A program made the translations under genes and the position numbers. A stretch of 64,000 nt of DNA. Source: Ga0077555 sp046154645. Lineage in GTDB: Bacteria > Pseudomonadota > Alphaproteobacteria > Rhizobiales > Hyphomicrobiaceae. The stretch spans positions 1 through 64,000 of the forward strand of contig JBJXDZ010000168.1 of assembly GCA_046154645.1 (NCBI GenBank). Reading direction: 5' to 3'. Every line of letters begins with the position of its first letter. Positions within the stretch are counted from its first letter, which is position 1. Below, one piece after another: positions 34,025 through 42,985 of the stretch. The notes under the pieces are model-generated. The model was not told the origin of the DNA. It worked only from the letters and a program-made list of their open reading frames with translations, and searched no databases.

Positions 34025-35008
34025 ATGCTCGCCTTCATCATTCAACGCTTGTTGCAGGCTGTCGTGGTGATGACGGTGGTGGCGTTTGTTTCGTTCTCAT
34101 TGTTTCGCTATGTCGGCGATCCACTCGCCAACATGCTGGGGCAGGAGACGACAGTGGCAGAGCGGGAAGCGGCCCGTCAAAGCCTTGGTCTCGACCAACC
34201 GTTTCCCGTGCAGTTCGCGCGCTTCATCGGCAGCACGATTCGGGGCGAGTTCGGCGTCTCCTACCGTCAGAAGATCAAGGTTTCGGAACTGCTGGCACGG
34301 AAACTGCCAGCCACTCTGGAGCTGGCCATGGTCTCGGCCTTCTTTGCCATCACTGCCGGCATCGCGCTCGGCGTCTATACCGCCTTGCGACGTTCCGGAT
34401 GGCCGTCGCGCATCATCATGACTGCCAGCCTGATCGGCGTGTCACTGCCGACATTTCTGATTGGGATCGGTCTCATCTACTTGTTCGCGGTGGAGTTGCG
34501 TTGGCTGCCCAGCTATGGGCGCGGCGAGGTGGTAACCCTTGGCTGGTGGTCGACCGGGCTGCTGACGCCCTCCGGCCGCAAATCACTGATCCTGCCGGCC
34601 ATCACGCTCGGACTGTTCCAGATGACACTGATCATGCGGCTGGTGCGGTCTGAAATGCTGGAGGTGCTGCGCACCGACTATATCAAGTTCGCCCGCGCCC
34701 GCGGCCTGCCGGAACGGGCCATCAATCTCGGCCATGCGCTGAAGAACACGCTGGTGCCGGTGATCACGATTACCGGGCTGCAGCTCGGCGCCATCATTGC
34801 ATTCGCGATCATCACCGAGACCGTGTTCCAATGGCCAGGTGTCGGATTGCTATTTATTGATGCTGTCCAGTTCGTCGATATTCCAGTGATGTCGACCTAC
34901 CTGTTGCTGGTGGCGCTGGTGTTCGTGCTGATCAATCTCAGCGTCGATCTGCTTTACTACGCGGTTGATCCACGGTTGCGGGTCGACACGGCCACAGTGG
35001 CGCACTGA
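34025..35008 (+). CDS. ABC transporter permease, DppB/OppB-like
   Basis: The 327-residue product has six membrane segments and the DppB pattern: MLAFIIQRLLQAVVVMTVVA, RYVGDPLANMLG, SLGLDQPFPVQFARFI, and the ATPase-coupling EAA-type loop YIKFARARGLPERAINLGHA, followed by TETVFQWPGVGLLFIDAV. It forms one half of the channel. It is 91 bp after the binding protein gene and one base before the next permease gene, in one operon. Confidence 0.94.
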   Translation: MLAFIIQRLLQAVVVMTVVAFVSFSLFRYVGDPLANMLGQETTVAEREAARQSLGLDQPFPVQFARFIGSTIRGEFGVSYRQKIKVSELLARKLPATLELAMVSAFFAITAGIALGVYTALRRSGWPSRIIMTASLIGVSLPTFLIGIGLIYLFAVELRWLPSYGRGEVVTLGWWSTGLLTPSGRKSLILPAITLGLFQMTLIMRLVRSEMLEVLRTDYIKFARARGLPERAINLGHALKNTLVPVITITGLQLGAIIAFAIITETVFQWPGVGLLFIDAVQFVDIPVMSTYLLLVALVFVLINLSVDLLYYAVDPRLRVDTATVAH

Positions 35009-35009
35009 T

Positions 35010-35978
35010 ATGGACCAAATCGCCGTCACCGAAGGAGCGAAGCTTGTCGGTCGCGCCAGCCTGCGTCGCAGGTTGGCGCAGGCGTGGGATGGCGATGTCG
35101 CCTATTCGTTTCGCCAGTCGCCCATGGTGATCATTTCTGCCTTGCTGCTCGGCTGCATCATCCTGGCTGCCTTGCTGGCGCCGTTGCTGGCACCGCAAAA
35201 TCCCTTCGATCCAGCCGCCCTCAATCTGATGGACGGCAAGACGCGACCGCTGACGGCCAACACTTTCACCGGCAATCGCTTCCTGCTCGGGACCGACGAT
35301 CAGGGCCGCGATGTGCTGTCGGTGATCCTCTACGGCTCGCGGCTGTCGCTGGTGGTGGGGTTTGCTTCCGTGTTGCTGGCGGCGAGCCTCGGGGTGGCGC
35401 TCGGCCTGGTGGCCGGGTACGGCGGCGGTGCGCTCGACAGCTTCATCATGCGTACGGCCGATGTGCAGCTGACCTTTCCATCGATCCTGGTGGCCTTGAT
35501 GATTTTCGGCATTATTCGCGGTTTTCTGCCGCCGCAAGCACATGAGCAGGCCGCCATTCCTGTGCTCATCGTGGCGATCGCGCTCTCGGCCTGGCCACAG
35601 TATGCGCGAACGGTGCGCGGGGTGACGCTGGTCGAACGCAACAAGGAATATGTGCAGGCGGCGCGGATCATTGGGCTGCATCCCGTCCAGATCATGGCCC
35701 GCCATGTGCTACCCAATGTGATCGGGCCGGTGCTGGTGATCGCGACACTGGGGCTGGCGCTCGCCATCATCTCGGAGGCGACCCTGTCATTCCTGGGCGT
35801 CGGCGTGCCGCCGACAACGCCGTCGCTTGGGACCTTGATCCGCGTGGGCCAGGACTACATTGCGTCGGGTGAGTGGTGGATCCTGCTCTATCCTTCGCTC
35901 ACACTGCTGGTGCTGTCGTTGTCGGTGAACCTGCTCGGCGACTGGCTGCGCGATGCGCTGAACCCGAAACTCAGGTAG
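35010..35978 (+). CDS. ABC transporter permease, DppC/OppC-like
   Basis: The 322-residue product has a cytoplasmic N-terminal stretch, then six membrane segments and the DppC signatures FLLGTDDQGRDVLSVILYGS, the EAA loop YVQAARIIGLHPVQIMARHV, and TLSFLGVGVPPTTPSLGTLI. It is the second channel subunit. Its ATG follows the preceding TGA by a single base, so translation is probably coupled. The reading frame is open upstream, but ATG 35010 gives the family N terminus. Confidence 0.94.
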   Translation: MDQIAVTEGAKLVGRASLRRRLAQAWDGDVAYSFRQSPMVIISALLLGCIILAALLAPLLAPQNPFDPAALNLMDGKTRPLTANTFTGNRFLLGTDDQGRDVLSVILYGSRLSLVVGFASVLLAASLGVALGLVAGYGGGALDSFIMRTADVQLTFPSILVALMIFGIIRGFLPPQAHEQAAIPVLIVAIALSAWPQYARTVRGVTLVERNKEYVQAARIIGLHPVQIMARHVLPNVIGPVLVIATLGLALAIISEATLSFLGVGVPPTTPSLGTLIRVGQDYIASGEWWILLYPSLTLLVLSLSVNLLGDWLRDALNPKLR

Positions 35979-35982
35979 GTCG

Positions 35983-36978
35983 ATGGCCAGCACAACGCTT
36001 CTCGCCGTCAAGGACCTGCGTGTCGAGTTCCCGACCCGGCGCGGCACGCTGGTGGCTGTCGACGGGGTATCGTTCGAGGTGGCCAAGGGCGAGGTGCTGG
36101 GCATTGTCGGCGAGTCGGGCGCGGGAAAGTCGCTGACGGGCGCGGCCATCATCGGATTGCTCGAGCCGCCGGGCCGCATCGCCGGCGGCGAGGTGCATCT
36201 CGGTGGCCTGCGCATCGACACGCTGGGTCGCGACGACATGCGCAAGGTGCGCGGGCGGCGCATCGGCATGGTGTTCCAGGATCCGCTGACGTCGCTCAAC
36301 CCGCTCTATACGGTTGGCCGGCAGATCACGGAGACCGTGCGCGCCCATGCCGACGTCTCGGCGGCGGCGGCCCGAGACCGAGCTGTGGAACTGCTGACGG
36401 AGGTTGGCATTCCGGGCGCCGGGCAAAGGCTCGATGCCTACCCGCATGAGTTTTCCGGCGGCATGCGACAGCGCGTCGTGATCGCCCTGGCGCTGGCCGC
36501 GGGACCCGAACTGGTGATTGCCGATGAGCCGACGACGGCGCTCGATGTCTCCGTGCAGGCACAGGTGATCGCGGTGCTGAAGCGGCTATGCCGCGACAAA
36601 GGCACGGCCGTGATCCTGATCACGCATGACATGGGTGTCATTGCCGAAACGGCCGACCGGGTGGCGGTGATGTACTCGGGGCGGATCGCCGAGATCGGGC
36701 CTGTCCGCGACGTCATCATGGCGGCGAACCACCCGTACACGCGCGGGCTGATGGGGGCGATACCGACACTCGAGACGGGGCACGACAGGCTGGCCCAAAT
36801 TCCAGGCTCGATGCCGCGGCTGTCGGAGATTCCGGCTGGCTGTGCGTTCAATCCACGCTGCGGCGAGGTGATCGAACGTTGCCGAAGTGAACGGCCGGTG
36901 CTGCAGGCCATCGGTCGATCGCAGGTCAGCTGTCACCTCTTCGATGGGCGCGCCAGGCCGCAAAGGGGAGCGGCGTGA
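35983..36978 (+). CDS. ABC transporter ATP-binding protein, DppD/OppD-like
   Basis: The 331-residue product has Walker A in GIVGESGAGKSLTG, the ABC signature in EFSGGMRQRVVIALAL, Walker B in LVIADEPTTALDVSVQAQ, and the oligopeptide-transporter C-terminal domain with GCAFNPRCGEVIERCR near the end, whose cysteines may bind an Fe-S cluster. It powers import together with the next gene product. It starts 4 bp after the permease stop. Confidence 0.95.
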   Translation: MASTTLLAVKDLRVEFPTRRGTLVAVDGVSFEVAKGEVLGIVGESGAGKSLTGAAIIGLLEPPGRIAGGEVHLGGLRIDTLGRDDMRKVRGRRIGMVFQDPLTSLNPLYTVGRQITETVRAHADVSAAAARDRAVELLTEVGIPGAGQRLDAYPHEFSGGMRQRVVIALALAAGPELVIADEPTTALDVSVQAQVIAVLKRLCRDKGTAVILITHDMGVIAETADRVAVMYSGRIAEIGPVRDVIMAANHPYTRGLMGAIPTLETGHDRLAQIPGSMPRLSEIPAGCAFNPRCGEVIERCRSERPVLQAIGRSQVSCHLFDGRARPQRGAA

Positions 36979-38003
36979 CCGGAGCGAGCGATACACGGAC
37001 CGGCCGCACCGTCGGAGACCGACCCGACGGCAACCATCTGGACGTGGCGGGGTTGGCGCGGGTGTTCGATGTCTCGCGTCCGTGGCTCAATCGCGTGCTG
37101 GAGCGGCAGCCAAAGCGTATGCTGACGGCCGTCGACGGTGTCACGTTCTCGATTCCCCGTGGCGAAACGTTTGCGCTGGTCGGTGAATCCGGCTCCGGCA
37201 AATCGACGATCGCAAAAATGATCGTCGGGCTGGTGGCGCCGACTCGCGGCACCATCGCGTTCGATGGCGTCGACCTTGGGTCTGATGGCGGCCTTGGCAA
37301 CAATCGCCAGCTGCGGCGGCGGCTGACCATGATCTTCCAGGATCCGTACGCCAGTCTCAACCCACGGATGACGGCCGCCGAGATCATCGCCGAGCCGATT
37401 CGCGCGTTCGGACTGGCGGCGAACGACGACGAGGTGGAGGCCCGCATCGTCGAGCTGCTCGGCGTGGTGCGGCTGGCCCGGGCGGACGGCGCCAAGTATC
37501 CGCACGAATTCTCCGGCGGGCAGAGGCAGCGCATCGCCATTGCGCGGGCACTGGCGAGCAAGCCCGAATTCATCGTATGCGACGAGCCGACGTCGGCGCT
37601 GGACGTGTCGGTGCAAGCGCAGATCCTGAACCTGATGCGCGACCTGCAGGATGAGCTGGGCCTCACCTACCTGCTGATCTCGCACAATCTGGCCGTGGTG
37701 CGGCACATGGCGACGCGGGTCGGCGTGCTCTATCTCGGGCGGTTGGTGGAGGTCGCACCGGCGGCAGATCTGTTCCGGGCGCCGCAGCATCCTTACACGC
37801 GCATGCTGCTCGATGCCGTGCCGGACCTCGGCATGACAGGCCGACAGCGATCGCCGGTGCAGGGGGAGGTTCCGAACCCGATCAGTCCACCGACCGGGTG
37901 CACATTCCACCCGCGCTGCCCACTGGCCGAGGCGCGCTGCCGGGAAGCGCGGCCCGAGCCACGCTGGCTAGGTAGCGCCGAGGTTGCCTGCCACGTGATC
38001 TGA
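36975..38003 (+). CDS. ABC transporter ATP-binding protein, DppF/OppF-like
   Basis: The 342-residue product has Walker A in ALVGESGSGKSTIAKMIVGL, signature EFSGGQRQRIAIARALAS, Walker B in FIVCDEPTSALDVSVQAQ, and the C-terminal GCTFHPRCPLAEARCREARP. It is the second ATPase of the importer. A GTG start at 36975 overlaps the upstream TGA by 4 bases (GTGA), the usual coupling. A Gly/Asp-rich N-terminal extension of about 25 residues precedes the conserved domain. This is the last gene of the five-gene operon. Confidence 0.95.
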   Translation: MTGASDTRTGRTVGDRPDGNHLDVAGLARVFDVSRPWLNRVLERQPKRMLTAVDGVTFSIPRGETFALVGESGSGKSTIAKMIVGLVAPTRGTIAFDGVDLGSDGGLGNNRQLRRRLTMIFQDPYASLNPRMTAAEIIAEPIRAFGLAANDDEVEARIVELLGVVRLARADGAKYPHEFSGGQRQRIAIARALASKPEFIVCDEPTSALDVSVQAQILNLMRDLQDELGLTYLLISHNLAVVRHMATRVGVLYLGRLVEVAPAADLFRAPQHPYTRMLLDAVPDLGMTGRQRSPVQGEVPNPISPPTGCTFHPRCPLAEARCREARPEPRWLGSAEVACHVI

Positions 38004-38074
38004 TGGCCGCGGGTGTTGCGGTCGGCGCTATAAATCTGCACCATGGATCGATCGTTTGGCATGGCGCTCGGCCG

Positions 38075-39478
38075 TCATCGGGCACTCGTCTCTGGCTCCG
38101 TGGGATACTGCGTGCCAGCTGCGAAAACGCAGTAGAACAGGAACATGGTGGCGTAGCTGTTGTAGGTCATGAAGGTGGTGTCGACTGAAGCGCCGATCAG
38201 GAAGAAGATCAGGCTACCGGCAAGCACAATGCGCTCGGTGCGCCCGATGGAGCGATTGTAGACCAGCGTCATGCTGGACCAGAGCGTGTGGACGTAGGCC
38301 GCCAGGCCAATGACGCCCAACGCAATCATCAAGTCGACGGCGCTGGAGTGAAAGTGCGCTGCCTGAGAGTCGCGGCTCATGGCCCAGAACTCCCACACGG
38401 GTGAATTGGGGATGGGATCAAAGAACCCGCCAAACCCATAACCCAGCAGCGGCCGTTGCACGATAAACCGAATGGCGCCATTCCAGATGGGCACGCGCCC
38501 GGTCAGATCGGGATCACGACCGAGCAGGCCGGCAATCCAGCCGATATCGATGAAGGGCAGCAGCAGCGAGAACGCGACCAGTGCCGCAAAGACAACCCGC
38601 AGTAGCGTTCCGACACGGTCCGGCACCAGCTCGATCATGAACAGGACGATCATGACGGTGATCCCGCAGGCGATACCGGTGGCGGAATTGCTGAGCAGCA
38701 CGGCGAAGACCGTCACGGCGCCCATGATCAGCTTGCTCGCAAGGCCACCCTTCCAATCGCGCATCCAGAAAATCAGCAGGAACAGCAAGCCGAACAGCCA
38801 GCCGGCGTCCGTCTTGAACGGAAATACGCCACGCATCTCGCGGTCGGACAGCCAGGCGCCGTCATGGCGAATGGTGGCTGCGACCTCCGGGATCAGCGCC
38901 ATCAGGACCAGCGAGACAAGCATGAGCACGATGATCGTGCGGCGCACGACCAGCAGAAACATGCGAGGCGACATCGATTGCGAAATGACGTAGCCGATCA
39001 GGATATTGAGCGTGAACATGGTGGCGTGCAGCATCGTTCGCTGCGGACTGACGGACCAGAACACCGAGGCCAGAGCCAATGCCGACAAGGGAACGGCGCG
39101 CAACAACACGGGATGCAGGCCGTGGCGCAAGTACTGGAGGCCAAGCTGCAGCATGGCCCAGCCGTACAGGCTGGCCCAGAGCATCAGATAGAAGATGTTG
39201 CCGCTCGCCGTCTGGGTGCTGGCCTGGCGCTCCGGGCCGGTGCCGGCGCCGGCGATCTGCTCGGTAAAGATGTAATAGAAGACCTTGGCGGAGATGCAGA
39301 GCGCGGCGACCACGAAGGTGGCGCCGGCAATCTGTCCCAGGCGCCCATGCGGCCAGGATCGCGGCAGCAATGACTGATGATAGGTGACTTGCAAGGCGGC
39401 GCTCTTTCCCGAGGGCTGGCGTGATGGCCCAAGCCCGTGCAGGGACTGACAAATCCCGTGCCAACAGACAGCGATCAC
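38075..39478 (-). CDS. O-antigen ligase/polymerase-like membrane protein (Wzy_C)
   Basis: The product is up to 467 residues with about ten to twelve membrane segments. A large periplasmic loop near residues 320-385 contains LTGRVPIWNGAIRFIVQRPL, GYGFGGFF and AAHFHSSAVDLMIALGVIGL, the conserved Arg/Gly/His pattern of Wzy_C proteins such as WaaL, RfaL and Wzy. These move polysaccharide from lipid carrier to acceptor. The start is unclear: ATG 39478 gives a non-hydrophobic N terminus of about 45 residues, and a TTG at 39394 is a plausible alternative. No capsule or O-antigen cluster is adjacent. Confidence 0.8.
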   Translation of the reverse strand: MIAVCWHGICQSLHGLGPSRQPSGKSAALQVTYHQSLLPRSWPHGRLGQIAGATFVVAALCISAKVFYYIFTEQIAGAGTGPERQASTQTASGNIFYLMLWASLYGWAMLQLGLQYLRHGLHPVLLRAVPLSALALASVFWSVSPQRTMLHATMFTLNILIGYVISQSMSPRMFLLVVRRTIIVLMLVSLVLMALIPEVAATIRHDGAWLSDREMRGVFPFKTDAGWLFGLLFLLIFWMRDWKGGLASKLIMGAVTVFAVLLSNSATGIACGITVMIVLFMIELVPDRVGTLLRVVFAALVAFSLLLPFIDIGWIAGLLGRDPDLTGRVPIWNGAIRFIVQRPLLGYGFGGFFDPIPNSPVWEFWAMSRDSQAAHFHSSAVDLMIALGVIGLAAYVHTLWSSMTLVYNRSIGRTERIVLAGSLIFFLIGASVDTTFMTYNSYATMFLFYCVFAAGTQYPTEPETSAR

Positions 39479-39566
39479 CCTAACCCAGGCGACGTCACCA
39501 TGAAACGACAGGCCGCCGCCATGGTTTGCGAGGCGTGTGGCGATGAGGGATTACCGGAGGGGAAAC

Positions 39567-39641
<75 letters not shown>

Positions 39642-39863
39642 TAATTCCCTATGATTTTCAACCGCTTGGTCCTGAAATTTTGGACTTGGGCAATTGACGC
39701 CACAGCGGCGGCTGGAGCAGCCGCGAAGCGATTTCGGGTTCTGCTTATCGCAAGTCAGCCGGTGCCACAAGGCAGAAGCTGCGCCCCGGCGCCAGAGCAC
39801 TGCCGGGGAGACCGAACGGGAGGACTTGCCTGCCATCGGATCCAGACGTCGGTTGCGGTGCCG

Positions 39864-40040
39864 CGGCGCAATACGCTTCGCTATAGCACCCTACGAGCGG
39901 CGAGTTGGCCGATAGGAAGGTTTCAGCGCGCAGTTCGTAGGGCGCAATAAGCCGGCAGGCCGTATTGCGCCGCGGGTTCATGCCACAGCATCTGGCCGTG
40001 ATGGTGTAATACGCGTCCCACTTGCACCCTACGGGTTGGC
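39864..40040. repeat. Cluster of GTAGGGYGCAATA dispersed repeats
   Basis: Three related elements lie here: GGCGCAATACGCTTCGCTAT...CACCCTACG at 39864-39895, CGTAGGGCGCAATAAGCCGG...CGTATTGCGCCG at 39936-39973 (a hairpin), and GTAATACGCGTCCCACTTGC followed by ACCCTACGGG at 40006-40034. They alternate in direction. Related copies are at 40756-40788 and 44212-44316. The interval 39642-40053 contains no gene that I can support. Confidence 0.75.
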
Positions 40041-40053
40041 CAATGTGCAGGCC

Positions 40054-40608
40054 TTAAAACGGCATTGTCAGCCGCTTCGCTGTGACCTTGCCGCCGGAGC
40101 TATAGATGATTTCGACCAGGGTCGTGTAGTCGGACTCATCCCACTCAGCCGCGAGTGTACCGGCCGGCGCACCGAGGGACGCGACCAGGCGCGGGATATC
40201 CGAATGACGCCAGGAGATGACGCCGAACTTGCCGCGATAGGAGCCCTTTTCGCCAAGTGCGGCGACAAGCGCGTCAACTTCCTCATCATCAAACTTGCTT
40301 TTGATATTCAGCCCCAGGGCTGCGGCCAGAGGCTCGATCGTCTCGACCGGTCGGCGCGAACGGTCCGAGGACTTGGCGGCGATGAGAAAATCCGGCCGCC
40401 CGAATGTCTCCAGAACGTAGGGCACAAGCCGCGCGGCGCGCTCGTGGCCGGCGGGCGAAAGGTTACGATCCCGCCGATCGCCCGTCTTCTCGGCATGGCG
40501 CAGCACAATGAGGCGCGCCGGCCCCGTGTCAGGCCGAAAGGGCGAGACGCCAGGCCGCGATTCTGGCGCCCCGGCAAACAGGGCCTTGAACCAACTCAGC
40601 AGTCCCAT
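40054..40608 (-). CDS. Histidine phosphatase (phosphoglycerate mutase-like) family protein
   Basis: The 184-residue product starts MGLLSWFKALFAG, a hydrophobic N-terminal segment, and has the catalytic RHG-type motif as LIVLRHAEKTGDRRDRNLSP near residues 33-52, then HERAARLVPYVLETFGRPDF and AAKSSDRSRRPVETIEPLAA. A second histidine is in ISWRHSDIPRLVASLG. It lacks several insertions of true phosphoglycerate mutases, so it is a small phosphatase of unknown substrate. It is flanked on both sides by dispersed repeats. Confidence 0.82.
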   Translation of the reverse strand: MGLLSWFKALFAGAPESRPGVSPFRPDTGPARLIVLRHAEKTGDRRDRNLSPAGHERAARLVPYVLETFGRPDFLIAAKSSDRSRRPVETIEPLAAALGLNIKSKFDDEEVDALVAALGEKGSYRGKFGVISWRHSDIPRLVASLGAPAGTLAAEWDESDYTTLVEIIYSSGGKVTAKRLTMPF

Positions 40609-40755
40609 GATGCGCTTTGCCCCAGCAACGGCCCCGCATGGCCCGAGCACGATGCCATATCGCGTCGGACGGTCACGATCCAGTGGCGCGTATCAAGGAC
40701 GCGAGTTCGGCCCGCTCGCGGCGGAAGGAGAGGGTGTGGTGGCAATCGGTGGCGT

Positions 40756-40788
40756 GGCGGTGCACTACGCTTCGCACTTGCACCCTAC
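40756..40788. repeat. Dispersed repeat copy, upstream of the histidine phosphatase gene
   Basis: GGCGGTGCACTACGCTTCGC followed by ACTTGCACCCTAC is another copy of the family seen at 39864-40040 and 44212-44316. It lies between two minus-strand genes, 17 bp beyond the thioredoxin-fusion stop. Confidence 0.7.
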
Positions 40789-40804
40789 CAGTGATCATGA
40801 CCAC

Positions 40805-42238
40805 TCACTCGCCAATAATCCGGGTGGTGATTTGGGAGCCGGCGGAGCCGGGGCTCCAACCGGGTAGAATGCCGGAGAAGAGGCCTGCCTTGCCGCCGGC
40901 GACGACGACGTTGAAGCCGACATCGCGGAATTTCTTGATGCGCGTGCCTTTGGCCGAAGCCGGCGCACCAACCAGCCCACCGTCCGTTCCGGCCAGGATG
41001 CTGTCGGCATCGACGGTGGTGAGGCGGTCGATCTCGGCCTTGAATTTGGCCTTGCTCCAACCGCCTTCGCGATAAACGCGGTGATGATCGGGGGCCATGA
41101 CCAGGACTGCATCGGGGCCGGGGAACGTTTTCGGATGATAGACGGCGCGGAGCCCTGCAGCGAAGCTGGCGGTCAGTTGCTCAGGTGTGCGCGCGAGCTG
41201 GTCGATGATGCCAGTGACGCCGTAGCCGCCGTAGATGGTCACCGCCGATTTGCCGACGGGAACGCCGCGTTCGGTGGCGAGTGACTCCCAGCTTGAGGAT
41301 TCCTCGTCCTCGGCAAAACAGAAGCCGAGCTTGCCGGGATTGCCGAGCGTGGCGCGATCGACGCCGCCCGGCTTGCCGCCGCCGATGTTGCGGATGGCCA
41401 ACTGCAGGGCGCGGCCGATGGTGGCGTTGGCGCGGTTGCCTTGGCCGAGGACATTGATGCCTGAGTTCATGCCCAGCTGCTTGCGCACGGGGCCATTGAT
41501 GATGACGATGGGGCCGATAAACATGGTGGTGGCAATGACGCCGTGCAGGCAGAAGGCGTCGTCGAGGACGGCTTCGACGGCGGCCAGCAAGGTTGGCATG
41601 TACTCGGGCTTGCAGCCGGCCATGACGGCGTTGATGGCCACCTTCTCGACCGTGCAGGCCTGATAATCCGGCGGCATCATGCCTAAGACTTCGTGCGGGT
41701 CGCGCTTGGTGCCGGCGAGCATGCGGTAGACACGCACGGGCGTCGGCGGGATGACCGGCAAGCCATCGGACCATTCGCGGTCATAGGCGGTTTCGAATTC
41801 GTCCTCGTAGTCGCCGAGGTCGATCTTGCGCGCCTTGAAGGCGAAGTTGCCGAACTTCAAAGCGAGTTCATCGGCGAGATTGGGGTCTGTGACCAGGGAA
41901 CCGCAACCAGGGCGCTGAATTGGCAGATCCTTGCCCAGGCCTTTGACGCCGGTGATCGCTTCCCATTCCTCGCGGTGCCAGCCGACGGCGCGGGCGGTCT
42001 CGGTGCCGCGCGAGATCTTCAGCACGGTCGGCACGGTTTCGATCTTCAGGTCCCAGGAGGTTTTGAGATCGCGGCCATCGATGACGCTGCCAGCGCCGGC
42101 GGGGAAGTTCGGGTCGTCCTCGGAAATGATGGTGAGTTTGCCGGCCTTGGCCAGCTGCTGGAGCACCGGCTCGACCATGACGCAGGTAGGGCAGTCGCGC
42201 TTGACGACGACGGCGAGACCATCAGGCAGAGTGGACAT
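40805..42238 (-). CDS. Unrecognised protein with N-terminal thioredoxin-like domain
   Basis: The 477-residue product starts with a thioredoxin-like domain (about 1-95) with redox motif CPTC in VVVKRDCPTCVMVEPVLQQL and the cis-Pro region ETVPTVLKI. After GCGSLVTDP comes a large C-terminal domain (about 130-477) with EWSDGLPVIPPTPVRVYRML, PPDYQACTVEKVAINAVMAG, GPIVIINGPVRKQLGMNSGI, and a Gly-rich stretch containing NIGGGKPGGVD. Similar WxDGLPVxPPT proteins exist in many bacteria without a known role. Several cysteines (PGCGS, QACTVE, AGCKPE, AFCLHG) could act with the Trx domain. A small-molecule redox or lyase role is only a guess. The start is ATG 42238. Confidence 0.6.
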   Translation of the reverse strand: MSTLPDGLAVVVKRDCPTCVMVEPVLQQLAKAGKLTIISEDDPNFPAGAGSVIDGRDLKTSWDLKIETVPTVLKISRGTETARAVGWHREEWEAITGVKGLGKDLPIQRPGCGSLVTDPNLADELALKFGNFAFKARKIDLGDYEDEFETAYDREWSDGLPVIPPTPVRVYRMLAGTKRDPHEVLGMMPPDYQACTVEKVAINAVMAGCKPEYMPTLLAAVEAVLDDAFCLHGVIATTMFIGPIVIINGPVRKQLGMNSGINVLGQGNRANATIGRALQLAIRNIGGGKPGGVDRATLGNPGKLGFCFAEDEESSSWESLATERGVPVGKSAVTIYGGYGVTGIIDQLARTPEQLTASFAAGLRAVYHPKTFPGPDAVLVMAPDHHRVYREGGWSKAKFKAEIDRLTTVDADSILAGTDGGLVGAPASAKGTRIKKFRDVGFNVVVAGGKAGLFSGILPGWSPGSAGSQITTRIIGE

Positions 42239-42430
42239 GGCGAGGCTCCGGGTGGGTGCGGTTTGGGGCGGAGTTTAGGCGTGTGGGCGGTGGGGGCAAG
42301 GGGGCTTGCTGGCACTCGGGTGGCGCGCATTCAGCTCGACCGCCCCAAGACCCGCTCGAGGGTACACCCTTCGAACTCCCCGTCTTTCATGAGTGTGTTT
42401 GGATACAGGTCGGCGGACGTCGTTATTTGC

Positions 42431-42904
42431 CTAAGCCTTGTCGGGATGCTGCCGCGAGGCGTAGCGAGCGCGGTCCTCGGGTTTCAGCCAGGTGTCGGTT
42501 GGCACCTCCGGGAGATGCGCCATGTTGGCGGCGAACGGCGGACGGTTCTCGGTGCCATACTGCTGCTCCGGCGTCACGGCGTAGGGCTCATCGAGCGATG
42601 GAATGGTGATCGAGACGCGATCGACGCCGAGATTGCGGTAGGTGAGCGGCGTGCCGCAGTCACGGCAGAAATCGCGCTCGACGGCCTCCGAAGAGCGAAA
42701 GGTGCCGGGTGTGCCGCGCGTCCAGGCAAAATCGGCGCGTTTGACGCCGGTGTGGGCCGCCATGTAGGCGCCGTTGGCCTTCTGGCACATGCGACACCAG
42801 CAAATGGAGTGGCGCTCGGGCGCGGCGTAAAGCGCATAGCGGACAGCGCCGCATTGGCAACCGCCGGAGTAGAGAGGCGCGCGGGTGGGGGCGGGAGAGG
42901 GCAT
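42431..42904 (-). CDS. GFA (glutathione-dependent formaldehyde-activating)/CENP-V fold protein
   Basis: The 157-residue product has the GFA zinc ligands: SGGCQCGAVRYALY, ICWCRMCQKANGAYMAAH, and RDFCRDCGTPLTYR, in standard spacing. Family members bind two zinc ions; few are shown to act on S-hydroxymethylglutathione, so formaldehyde detoxification should not be assumed. The C-terminal segment includes PTDTWLKPEDRARYASRQHP. The start at 42904 is uncertain because no strong ribosome site precedes it, and 42946 is an alternative. It is the same strand as, and 192 bp upstream of, the thioredoxin-fused gene. Confidence 0.88.
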   Translation of the reverse strand: MPSPAPTRAPLYSGGCQCGAVRYALYAAPERHSICWCRMCQKANGAYMAAHTGVKRADFAWTRGTPGTFRSSEAVERDFCRDCGTPLTYRNLGVDRVSITIPSLDEPYAVTPEQQYGTENRPPFAANMAHLPEVPTDTWLKPEDRARYASRQHPDKA

Positions 42905-42985
42905 TGGGGGGCTCTGGTTGGCAACCGATGCTGCAGAAGCTATCAAGTTTGGATCGGATGTTCGAGCCCTGACGGGTCAGGCAGC

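Noticed and set aside
31700..38003. Nickel-specific importer
   Set aside because: The binding protein and ATPases fit the broad peptide/nickel family; nothing nearby (urease, hydrogenase) supports nickel.
41693..42985. A 431-codon upstream extension of the TIR frame on the plus strand
   Set aside because: It is antisense to the Trx-fusion and GFA genes, has no domain match or ribosome site, and the TIR domain starts cleanly at 42986.
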